64,000 nt of DNA from Massospora cicadina (lineage: Eukaryota > Entomophthoromycota > Entomophthoromycetes > Entomophthorales > Entomophthoraceae): the NCBI GenBank assembly GCA_022478985.1, contig JAKSZP010009592.1, forward strand, positions 22,000 through 85,999. The letters are read 5' to 3'. Within the stretch, counting starts at the first letter, position 1. The number at the start of each line of letters is the position of its first letter. The notes below the pieces were generated by a model, which was not told where the DNA came from, made no database searches, and saw nothing but the letters and a program-made list of their open reading frames with translations. Positions 44,926 through 54,719 of this stretch are shown in pieces. A program made the position numbers and the translations under genes.

Positions 44926-45548
44926 GTGTAATGGATGGTATTAATCCGTTTGTTGCATTTTGATTTGGGTTCAGATTTTCCAAATCCAAATCAATCCATT
45001 TAATTAGATTTTTGGTTTTTGTCAGGTTTGGGTGCTGGGTCGTGCCTCGCCTGAATTTTTGATTAGGCTTGCAAGAGCCTAATCAAAAATTCAGGCGAGG
45101 CACTGGATGGGCAACCTTTAAGGTCAAGCCCACACAAATCTGAACTTCATTTGGAATTTTCTCTCTCTCTTTCTCTCTGGTGGCCTCAGGGCTGCCCTTA
45201 CCTTATCTTACCTGATGGTCCGCGCACAACAAGTTTTTTTGCATCAACAAAACCTTGGGTTTTTGGGGTTTGATCTCCCTCAAATATCCTGTCTTTTCCT
45301 TGGTGTGTTCACAGCATCAGATTATTGAGATCCTGTTTGTCAGCAACTTTTTCTTTGATAATCAATAAAATAAGGTTAATTTTGGGGTTTGCAACCTCAC
45401 TTACCTATTTCATCTTTTTTCGCTTCAAATTTTCCTAAAATTGGTTTACTACCTTGAGACTCCAGCTCATGCTGGACATTCAACATGAATTGCGTCGAAC
45501 CTAAGGTAAGATGGTGATCGGAAACTGGGACATTCTTGACCATTACAC
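44926..45548. mobile_element. U: 623-bp insertion with short terminal inverted repeats
   Basis: Begins GTGTAATGG and ends CCATTACAC, a 9-bp perfect inverted repeat. It splits the collagen-like tract of D gag; without it the two halves are in the same frame (44925 to 45549), which fixes the boundaries. No ORF. It contains a CT-rich run at 45161-45178, an AATAAAA near 45364 and a perfect long palindrome. No target duplication is evident. It could be a MITE, or a solo LTR reading TGTAATGG...CCATTACA; T LTRs also end CCATTACA. Confidence 0.65.
45042..45103. repeat. perfect 28-bp inverted repeat with 6-nt loop
   Basis: Arms 45042-45069 and 45076-45103 are exact reverse complements (GTGCCTCGCCTG... 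and ...CAGGCGAGGCAC), with loop TGCAAG. In RNA this would be a long, perfect stem. Confidence 0.95.
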
Positions 45549-46929
45549 TGTGGACCTCCTGGAGTGGATGGTCCCGTGGACCCCGGAAGTGTAGGGCCTC
45601 AGGGACCCCCAGGTGTGGATGGACCTCGGGGACCTCCAGGTGCTGATGGTCATTTAGGATTTTACCAGCAAATTAACTCTCTCTTGAACATGATGAACCA
45701 CTTGCATGAACAATTCTCTAAACTGGCCATAGGGTGTAACTTTACCCCAATGGGGTACCAATTAATCCCCTTTTGTCACTGCAGCCATTGTCTGATGAAT
45801 TGATCCATCTGGGAAAGTGGGCCAAGGACACTGATATCTTATTACATGCTTACGAATCAAAAGGGGAACTGCTCCAAGCGAAAATTGAGACTCTGGAATT
45901 CAAATACAATGCACAGCAGGAACAGATTTTTGAATTATCTCGCCGACTGGATGAGAAAGTAGGGAATGCTGATCTGAGTCATCAGATTAGTGAAGTTCAT
46001 ACTGAAGCTGTTAATCCTTACCCTCAATTTTCTTAAGCTTCAGATTCCGTCTCTTATGTTTCTACTCAATCTGAACAACCTGGAGTGCATGTTTTTACCA
46101 CCAATGCCCCATGAGTTTCAAGCCAGTATTCAAGGACGAATACTCCCCCGGGGAAGGCAGCATTATCTCCTTTCTCTATCTTTGTGAAAAGGCATTAAGT
46201 GAGGTCACGGATCACCAAAAGATGAATTACTTACCTAACTGCCTTACTTGATTGGCTCAGGATATTATGGTTCCACACTTAATGACTTTCTCTACTTGAG
46301 CTCAGGTCAAATAAGCATTGATTAAAGAATTTAGGATTGAGCAGACCTTATCCTCGCAAAAGCAGGCTATTATGGTTATTAAGCCCCACCAAAATGAATC
46401 TATCAGGGACTTTGCTCATCAATTCTATTGGGAAGCTCAAACTCTAGTAGCCTGTGGTCAGTTAACTTTGGATGATGCCATTACCGCAGTTCTATCAGCT
46501 TTTACTTCCAGGACTCAGATGCAAGTCTATCTGATCAGTGTCAAAAAGAATTTTCGAAGTATTTTGGATATTAAGGAGGCATTATTGAAATTGCCCCCTC
46601 AATTCTCCGAGAAACCCCGAGTTTATGAGTCTCCTAGATCTAGTCAGCCCAAAGTCTATGCCATGTCTGAGAACACTAGGGCGATCCAGTGTAACTACTG
46701 CCATCTCTATTTCCATACTGAGGATCGTTGTTTTAAAAAGGAAGCAGATGAGAAGAAGAAAAGAGATAAGGCCAATAAGATTGTACACCTTGATAATGAT
46801 ATGAGTGCGCAGAAAGAGCATCAAAGTTTGATTGAGTGCAATAAAAACGAACATTCCTCTTATTCCTTGCCTTCCTTATTGGCATTATCCTCTCAGTTTG
46901 GGAGTACCATTACCTGTATTGAATTCTGA
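45549..46929 (+). pseudogene. element D gag: collagen-like tract, coiled coil, capsid and CCHC knuckle
   Basis: Starts with GPPGVDGPVDPGSVGPQG and PPGVDGPRGPPGADG (45552-45650). Then a helical segment (FYQQINSLLNMMNHLHEQF), a frameshift near 45780, and a strong coiled coil (45773-46036; LLQAKIETLEFKYNAQQEQI). Capsid-like ORF 46318-46929 has ESIRDFAHQFYWEAQTL and NFRSILDIKEALLKL. The CCHC knuckle CNYCHLYFHTEDRC is at about 46690-46733, followed by a lysine-rich run. Stops at 46249 (TGA) and 46300-46315 sit between coiled coil and capsid. It would package the element RNA. Confidence 0.8.
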
Positions 46930-47160
46930 GTAAATTAAGTTAATGCCATAGCTATTATAGATACTGGATCCCAGAAAATGTTGTCTCATCCAAATTGGTC
47001 AAGCGAATCAAATTAACCCCATGATATTTCTCATTATGAAGAGTATGGCACAGCTAGACCTCAGGGTACTCGGTCTATTGGAGCTTTTTCGTCTTTTCCT
47101 CTGAAAATTGGGAAACTAGCTTTTACCATCCCAGCTATTGTACCCAATAATATGAGTTAC
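46930..47160 (+). pseudogene. element D protease
   Basis: AIAIIDTGSQ at about 46945-46975 gives an intact D-T-G active site. After a 1-base shift the sequence continues NVVSSKLVKRIKLTP, the usual flap region, then PLKIGKLAFTIPAIVP and NNMSYDLLLGTQFL, which is the C-terminal hydrophobic-hydrophobic-G motif of retroviral-type proteases. It cleaves gag-pol. One frameshift and one stop separate it from pol. Confidence 0.8.
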
Positions 47161-49132
47161 GACCTACTTTTGGGGACTCAATTTTTAAGAGAATTTGATG
47201 GAATTATCAATTACCCTGACTCATCGTTATCTCTCTTGGGGTATAGAGTTCCCTTACTTTTATCTGATCACGTTTTCACTCGACGTCAGTTATGTCTGCT
47301 AGAAGGAATCAAAAGGTCTTATTCACTTCAATATCATGTTGAAGATCCTCATGTAAAATTACCTCCTACATCGGCTGATATTGAAGAGGTAATGCCTATT
47401 TTATCCCCTGAGAAATTAGTTATTCCACTAAAATCACAAGTAATTATTAACACTTCTTTTCACTTTTCGATTCCCAAAGGACATTTGTTACAAGTCCAAG
47501 GCACTCTTAATCCTTCTGCCAAAGTACTCTTGCCTTGTCCTGGAGTATTGGATTATGCTTATTCAGGCTCATTGTCTGTTTTACTGGCGAACCTTACCAA
47601 TGAGCCAAAACCGGTAGATCAAGATCATCCAATTGCTTATGTCAAGTTGCTACCCTTATCTCGTATCTATGATGTTAAACTCTTCAGGAGTTTACAAGAC
47701 TTTGGATTGGAAAGTGATCAGGAAATCCTTACTATGGGTCCTGCTATCAGAAAACTCCTCTCTAAGGAACAGGAGAAACAAGTGCTTCAATTATTAGACG
47801 AATATTCCGACATTTTTGATAGGCATATTTGCAATTTTGGGAAGATGAAAGATGTAGTGCACACTGTTGAAACGGGTGATCACCTTCCTATCCATGCAAA
47901 GCCCTATCATAAATCTAAAGTAGAAGAAGCCCAGGTTAATAAGGAGTTGCATCAATTGCTGAAGGCTGGATTATTGAAACCCTCCAATAGTCCTTGGGCA
48001 TCCCCATTGTTGTCAGTTAAGAAGAAAGATGGTTCTCATCGAGTTGTGATGGATTACTGTCAATTGAATGCTATTGCTCGACGGGATTGTTATCCTTTAC
48101 CTAGGATTGATGATTCTCTTAGGTTGTTGGCTGGATCCACCTATTTTTTGGCCATGGACTTATCCAGTGGATACTGGCAAATTGAATTATCACCTGAAGA
48201 TCATGCCAAGTGCTTTGATATCGAGTGAAGGGTTGTTTGAACCAACTCGCATGCCTCAAGGCCTAAGCAATGCCCCCACAACCTTCCAAAGGGCCATGTA
48301 CAGTATGCTGCGGGATCCAAAGCTCACTTGTGTTCTGGTATATCTTGATGATATCACCATGTTTTAAAAAACCTTTACTGAGCATTTAAGCCATTTAAAA
48401 GAAGTTTTCAGCCAAATTTGGGGCTCTTCCTTAAAACTCAAACCCTCCAAATGTTTATTCTTTCAGATCGAAATGGACTTTTTAGGACATCAGGTTTCAG
48501 CTAAAGGGATTTGATCCCTATCAGATAAAGTTCAAGCCATTCAACGGATGCTTCCTCCCTCTTATTTATGGGATATTCAAGTCTTTCTGGGAATGGTTGG
48601 GTATTACTGGCAATTTATTCCCAACTTTGTTGAAATGGCTGAACCCTTATTTTACCTATTGCAAAAAGGAGTGTCTTTTGAGTGGGGGCCAGCTCAAGAA
48701 CAGTCATTCAATTCTTTGCGTACCGCCTTAATTAAGGCACCTGTTCTAATTCATCCCCAATTTGATAAGCCTTTCTTTCTACATATGGATGCAAGTAATG
48801 TCGCTATTTGGGCTATCTTATCTCAGTATGATGAGGAAAAGAAGGACCATCCTGTTGGGTACTATAGCAAAACTTTGTCAAAAGCTGAACAGAATTATAG
48901 TGTTACTGAGCGGGAATATTTGGCAGTAATTTTGGCAATCAAGTACTTCCAGCCCTTCTTATATGGTAACCATTTCACAGTTATTACTGACCATTCCTCC
49001 TTACGATGGTTGAAGAATATGAAGGATTCTGATGGGAGGTTGACCCATTGGGCTTTAAGATTGCAAAGTTATGATTTCGCCATTGTTCATCGCTCAGGGG
49101 CTCAGCACCAAAATGCTGATGAGCTGTCCTGA
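47152..49132 (+). pseudogene. element D reverse transcriptase and RNase H
   Basis: Two long ORFs and one short. 47152-48228: linker and RT fingers (VEEAQVNKELHQLLKAGLL, VVMDYCQLNAI, MDLSSGYWQIEL with the first catalytic Asp). A frameshift near 48205 leads to 48220-48367 with GLFEPTRMPQGLSNAPTTF and LVYLDDITMF, an intact YLDD. After a TAA at 48364 and a TGA at 48511 the ORF 48548-49132 contains the thumb (VFLGMVGYYWQFIPNF) and RNase H: HMDASNVAIWAIL, TEREYLAVILAIKYF and VITDHSSLRWLK, all catalytic acids present. The closing TGA at 49130 replaces the Arg expected in ADELSRLP. Confidence 0.9.
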
Positions 49133-50060
49133 CTGCCTATTCTGACCTTGGAACTTGAAAAAGAAGAATGCTTATATAATTTTATTGGACGACCTGAATT
49201 ATGGGATCAAGAGACTGAAGAGGATTGAGCCTATCTAAAATCCATTACTAAAGATACTATGATTCAAGATGGAGCTTTGTATAATAAAATCAAATCCAAG
49301 TGGTTGCCCTTTCTGCATCCCAACTCTAGGTTTCATGCTGTAATGGAAGGCCATGAACATGTTGGTCATAGCGGCTTAAAGAAGACTCAAGAATGGTTGA
49401 AGACTCAATACTATTGAACAATATGACTGAGTTTATTCAAGAGACCCTTAAATCATGTCTTACCTGCAAACGTCATGGAACTACCAACCCTACATATCAA
49501 CATCAAGTTATTCCTCCAACCACGGCGTTTGAGGTAGTCAGCATTGTTGTTGTAGGCCCTTTTCCTCGAGGATTGCATGGTCATCAGTATATCATTATAA
49601 CTGTTGACCATTTAACTAAATGGGTTGAGGCCATTTCTATTGCTACCCCTTCAGCTAAGACTACAGCATTATTCCTATATCAGCATATCATTTCCCAACA
49701 TGGATGTCCAAAGGTCCTTATGTCAGATAATGGAACTAATTTTACCTCGCAACTTATACAGGAGTTATCAAAATTATTTAACACTACTCAGCGATTTGTC
49801 GTCCCATATAATTCATCCACAATGGGGCCATTGAACGAGTTAAAGGAACTTTGGTCTCGATTCTAAGGAAGATGGCATATACTGACCCAACTTGGTGGAT
49901 TTTATATTTTCTTAGTGACTTGTTTGCTTATCAGATAAGCTACCACCGCATTATCAAAATGCCCCCATTTAAGTGTATATATGGGCGAGATCCTTCAGTC
50001 CCTTCTAGTATTCAGACATCCTTGAGGAAAGTATCCCAGAAAATTCTGATTTAATTATGA
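49133..50060 (+). pseudogene. element D integrase core
   Basis: The zinc-binding N terminus HAVMEGHEHVGHSGLKKTQ (about 49335-49390) is followed by CLTCKRHG. The TGA at 49415 replaces a Trp codon. ORF 49393-49866 has the core: SIVVVGPFPRG, where the first catalytic Asp is Val; IIITVDHLTKWVEAI; and VLMSDNGTNFTSQL with the second Asp. The Glu block IERVKGTLVSILRKM lies one frame over at about 49834-49880. FAYQISYHRIIKMPPF and CIYGRDP follow. The lost Asp would inactivate strand transfer. Confidence 0.85.
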
Positions 50061-50387
50061 GAAATTCTGCTGATGAGATTATCCGCCTTTAGGCTCAAGC
50101 AATGAATTCAATTGAAACTACCACCTGAAGAGAAACTCTAAGAGGCAATCAACATAAGCCTGTCTTACCTGAATACCGGATTGGAGATTATGTTATGTAT
50201 TATCATTTCCAGCTGTATGGACAGACTGAAAAGTTGGAAACTAATTGGTCTGGTCCATATAGAGTTATATCTTGAAAAGGATTGGAGTATTCAATTGTTC
50301 ATATTGATACTGATATAGTGGTAAATCGTATTCATCCTAGGTTTTTAAGAAGTCATCCTCCACCACGATTGAATTTTGAGGGGGAAG
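50061..50387 (+). pseudogene. element D integrase C terminus (GPY/F) and polypurine tract
   Basis: PVLPEYRIGDYVMYYHFQ and TNWSGPYRVIS form the GPY/F module of Ty3/gypsy integrases. The protein ends in IHPRFLRSHPPPRLNFEGE with no chromodomain, then the purine tract at 50374-50387. TGA stops at about 50127 and 50271. Confidence 0.8.
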
Positions 50388-50726
50388 TGTTGGGATTTCA
50401 TTGAATTCTCATATCTCCAAAAAATCCCCTTCATTAATTCCCCTGACATCATCAGAAGGAGTGAGTAATCTATTGCAATCTATCAAGGTTAATGATCAAT
50501 TGGATCCTGATCAATTGATTGAAGATTTGATCACGCAGAGATTGATTTACTCTGATAGATTAAAAACTCGTAAAAAAGCCTATAAATATTTCATCTTTTT
50601 GAGGATAAAATTTGGGTTGAGTTTAACCTATATTTTCTTATTTACTTTATCGCATTTTTGGAGAATCCGCCCAGTGTAACTTCAAGATACAACCTGTCCC
50701 ATTGGAAGTGTAATTGAAAACTTCCA
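50388..50726 (+). repeat. element D 3' LTR
   Basis: TGTTGGGATTTCATTG to AACTTCCA; partner of 43724-44060. Contains TATAAATATTTC. Confidence 0.9.
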
Positions 50727-50728
50727 GA

Positions 50729-51317
50729 CCTATCATCAGAATTACTCTGGCAATCATTCCATCAAAATCTATCCCAATTGAACGCCAAATATTAGTTTGA
50801 TTTATCCTTGGCATCAATCACCAGTCAGTTGTATATGAGTTAATATTATATTAATCATCAAATATCCTTAGCATCTGTCAACAGTAGTTATTAAAGGCGG
50901 TGAATTACCATCACTAACCCTCATCAGAACCCTCAGCATTTAAAGCCAGAATATGGTTATTCTAAGCTTGATTTGCCAGTAAATCCCAATTGATTCAAAT
51001 GATGGATCATACGTCAAAAGTTTCCAGTGATACCAAACCTCAACAATGAATTAGCTATAAGCTATAAATCTAGATTAAAAATTTTATTTGTATTATAGAT
51101 TCAATTGCTGATGTTGAACTATTAATAACATTAAATTTATTGGGGATTATCCCTGACACTTTGAGTGAGCTCAACCCAACCAAATGGTAAGCACAAACAG
51201 ATACCTTTATTTTAATAATATCATCAAAACTAGTCAATTAATTGGATACTACCTCGACTAACTGAACCCCTAATTTCTGATATTATGGGAGCATTTCAGC
51301 TGGGTAAAATCCCAACA
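50729..51317 (-). repeat. presumed 3' LTR of element H
   Basis: The right edge GGTAAAATCCCAACA (51303-51317) is TGTTGGGATTTTACC on the minus strand, the LTR start seen in C, D and I. The left edge is unknown because D is inserted here, and no second copy lies in the window. Confidence 0.4.
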
Positions 51318-52250
51318 ACATTGAGTACAAAATGCAAGACCTGACGTCCCGCACACTTTAAAAACCTGATCAGTGTTAACCTTGCTCTTTAAATGCATGG
51401 TCCTAAAGGCACCAGCAGTGGATTTGAATATTGACCACTCCAACTTTTTAAATCAGGGCGCAATTCCTCCTTCAGTTTGGGGCAAAGATTGAATCCATAA
51501 TCATCACTTTAAGAATCTTGGGTTAACAAATTTCGCTGGTGTTAAAAAATGAGGATGCCAAAATGTAGATCCAACAGATGTGTTTGGAGAAAACGGATCA
51601 TACAATTTACCCCATCAACTATGCACTTACCAAGAAAGGTGTTAAACAGTTACCCTCCACAGTTAATATGGAATAAGGGTATCACCCTAACAGTTCTCTT
51701 AACTGTATACAAATTAAAATTGGCTTAAAGCTGTAAACTAGCGGTAATTCTGATAAAAATGTAAAGACTGGGAGAAACAGACTACTTTATTAAGCTAGAA
51801 AGCGTCAGTATTTTTAGGATGTGTGGGGACGTGGTGCCTGGGGCCCTTTATGGCCCTGTACAATCAAGATCTTTCACAGCCTTCCAGATCAGCCGCCTGG
51901 TCAGCGCGCTCTTTGTTCTGCATCGTCCTAGTGACTGCAACTGTGGGTGTCACATCTCTTTAGGTTCAGGAAATGAGGATAAAATTTCTGAAGGCATTTC
52001 CATCAATTCTCATGCACGTGATGTTCTTTGATCAATATATATTGGTGCCTTCAGGGACATGTTTCACTAGCACTGGATCATGAGTCAACTTGGTAAGGTT
52101 TTATTCAGAGGATGAATTTGGACTCCCTCATCATTTCAATCCTAGCAACGCGCTCTTAAGATCCTGTCAGAGGGGGTATAGGGCTGAAGGAATCAACTAT
52201 GTAATTAGTTCAGCACTGTTACTAGATTGATGTCAGCAATGGATTTCAGA
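51318..52250. other. element H 3' region, unassigned
   Basis: Lies between the integrase and presumed 3' LTR of H. One 70-codon plus-strand ORF (51819-52031, MCGDVVPGALYGPVQSRSF) is opposite to H, the same arrangement as the ORF series of C, but there is no similarity I can see and it is short. Confidence 0.35.
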
Positions 52251-53219
52251 GATCTCCTTATGAATAATTTATATGGTCCAGACCAAAAACTTCAATCTTG
52301 TTCTGTCAACCTCTGGGTTGATGGTGATAAAAGAGAATGAGGTCACCTAATTGAGAAATTTGAAAGGGGGTCAGCCAACAATAAATTTAAGACTCTCCTT
52401 TTTTGTGGTGGTGACAATGCCTTGTGTGACCAGGGCATGAAGCGTGAAAACTTCATTGGCTAAGGCCCTCATAGTTTTATTGTAGTTCTCAGTTACAGAG
52501 GTATTGAGAAGGGTCTGAATGCTACTTGGTAAATAAGGAGCACGCCCATAAGAGCTTTAAAAAGGACTTTTTGATAATTTGATGGTATTTTATCTGGTAA
52601 GCAAGTAAAGCGCTGGTTAAATAATGGTTCCAGTGAGTAGGATTAAGGGTGGTCTTCTTCTGCATGATAGAGATGAGGGTTTTATTATCAAGTTCCACCG
52701 CCCTGATGGTTGGAGAGTTGTAAAGGGAGTTGAACTTTGGTTAGTTCTAAAAAGTGAAATTACTTCTTGAATTGCCTGAGAGATAAAATTTAGAGCACTT
52801 TCTGGAAGTAAAGTTTGTGGGCATCCATGCTGGGTAGAATTTGATCAACAAGTAATAGGGCCACAACATTTGCAGTGGCAGCGAGGAAATAAATCACTAT
52901 ATAACCATTTAGTAAAATAGTCCACAACTAAGAGGATATACTTATGGCCATGCAACCCGGTGTGTATGGGACTACTACAGTTATGCTAATGACATTAAAG
53001 GACCTAACGGGGACACAACTGAGTGTTGATATTGCGAGCTGGCTCAATCTTATTTTTTGCAATTCATACAAGCCTCTAGAACTTCTTATATTGTCTCAAT
53101 CATTTGATCCCAAAAGAATCGTTTTTTTACCCACTCTAGGTTTTCTTAACTGCCTCGTGTTCCACAGTCATATTACCCTCTAGGATAACAATAGTTTAAG
53201 AAGAAGAGCTGATATAAGT
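52251..53219 (-). pseudogene. element H integrase
   Basis: Minus strand: zinc-domain word ILEGNMTVEHEAVKKT (about 53190-53140), then GLHGHKYILLVVDYFTKW (about 52965-52915) and QHGCPQTLLPESALNFIS (about 52840-52780). The latter has lost the second catalytic Asp (usual 'SDNG.NF'). The GPY/F start LGDLILFYHHQ is at about 52345-52310. Multiple stops. Confidence 0.75.
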
Positions 53220-53231
53220 GAGCTATTTCCT
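53220..53231 (+). repeat. target-site duplication of J, left copy
   Basis: GAGCTATTTCCT; the right copy is GAGCCATTTCCT (one mismatch). Confidence 0.75.
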
Positions 53232-53311
53232 GCTTTTCTTTCTCGTAACAATTACTTTGGTTACTACAATTCAATTTGAACAGCAAATTTGGATAATCGC
53301 ACACAGGAGAG

Positions 53312-54230
53312 ATGGGCGACTTTGTCAATAAAAATAATACAACATGGGCGAGCGTTGCGGTGAGTGGTGCACTTAACGGTGCACCCAAGGGCAAGAAACG
53401 CCCTGGAGGGGGACCAGGAACCCAAGCCGCAAAGAAATTGCAAACTCAGACACCATCTGGGTTTATGGTATTTACTGTAAAGCACGCGCAATACATGTAC
53501 ATTCAATTCAACCAACCTTTGTCAAAGGTGGAACACGGGATCAGACTCTTCCTTGAGGATGAATCTTCAACCCTATGGGAGAAAACATGTGAGGCACAGC
53601 CCTCACTTTTCCCTCACGCGGTGTACGTAGCCACCAACAACATGGGCTGTGGCTGGATCAATATTGGTTTCAAAACAGCTGATGAAGCTGATGCCGCAGC
53701 AAAAGTCTGTGTGGAAATTGCCCTCCCTGAGGGCAAAAAATTGTGCGCACCGCGCGCACCAGATGAAACAAAGTGAAAACTTTGTTCATCTCTTTTGACT
53801 CGCTCCCCACCAATTTTCTTCATAAGGTAATCAAGGAGGAGCTCCACAAAGGTCTCATGGCCTACGGAGAAATTCAGCAACTCAAATTACAGCGATTTCG
53901 CCTGATGCCCAACCTGTTCACAGGCAAAGCTATTGCCATAATCAACCCCTTCCCAGAAGTGGAAGAGGACTTATCCAGAATTCCCCACACAGCAGAATTT
54001 CACTTCGCAGATGGGGGCCAGTCAGCCACATTCTGAGTTACACCAGAATGCGCACCACCCAATTGCAACCACATTGGCTCACTGGGCCACAAGGAACATG
54101 CATGCCCTGTGAAAGAGGGCTTAATGGAAAATGACTATTGTGAGGAAGCAATGAACGAAGATAATAAAAACTTTGCCAAAATAACTGATGGTCACCACCC
54201 ATTCCGCTGGGGAGAAGATGGACTATAAAC
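53312..54230 (+). pseudogene. J ORF1: RRM-like and zinc-knuckle protein
   Basis: Starts MGDFVNKNNTTWASVAVSG at 53312. Basic patch APKGKKRPGG, then INIGFKTADEADAAAK. A frameshift at 53773 continues into LFISFDSLPTNFLHKVIKEE and HKGLMAYGEI, GKAIAIINPFPE: an RRM-like block shared with K and the 1-1065 copy. After a TGA at 54034 the knuckle reads CNHIGSLGHKEHAC; the second Cys is Ile, whereas the copy at 1-1065 keeps it. It chaperones LINE RNA. The start is chosen from the first ATG after the conserved leader. Confidence 0.8.
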
Positions 54231-54719
54231 CATCGTGGACCCAGTTACATGCAAAGAACGTAAAGTGGCACAAAAAGCCCACAAGTGAGTATGGCCAAAG
54301 CGGCAGCACATGTTGGGTCCACCATAAACCCCGGATAAATTTGGGAGGATATTTCAGATATTCACTGAGCCAACCAATCAAAACAATATGCCCAGGTCTA
54401 AAATTTTCATAGTAACCTGACCGAGTCACAAAGTGACATCAGTCATGCACATACTTAGGAATAATGCAACTGCAATTTGGGCGAAAATGCGGTGTACAAT
54501 TCACCAAAGTCAAACCTCAAAAATGTAGAATCCAATCAACAATCCATATCAAACCAACACAAGACCTGTGCGGAAAAGGTTGATGAAAATGCAAAAAACC
54601 GCAATTCCCATGAAACATTGGGTCAGATCAAGGGAACCAACAATGGCAGTGAAAAAGCTGGAGTACAGACACGGAGCATGACCAAAATGAGCCGCGGTGG
54701 GATAGGGCCAGAGGGCCCT

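Larger units (their letters stand above)
43724..50728 (+). mobile_element. Ty3/gypsy element D, nearly complete
   Basis: A 7.0-kb plus-strand element with 5' LTR 43724-44060 and 3' LTR 50388-50726, a primer site, gag, protease, RT, RNase H, integrase with GPY/F, and a polypurine tract (TTTTGAGGGGGAAG). Probable target duplication CCTAA/CCTAT, if the last two bases (GA) are counted with the LTR. Catalytic residues of protease, RT and RNase H are intact, but in-frame TGA stops, several frameshifts and a 623-bp insertion (U) inactivate it. There is no chromodomain. Confidence 0.9.

Noticed and set aside
45042..45103. Intrinsic (bacterial-type) transcription terminator
   Set aside because: No U-tract follows the stem and the context is a eukaryotic retrotransposon.
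51819..52031. A second opposite-strand accessory gene, in element H
   Set aside because: Only 70 codons, no resemblance to the C ORF series and no promoter-like box noted; kept as unassigned.
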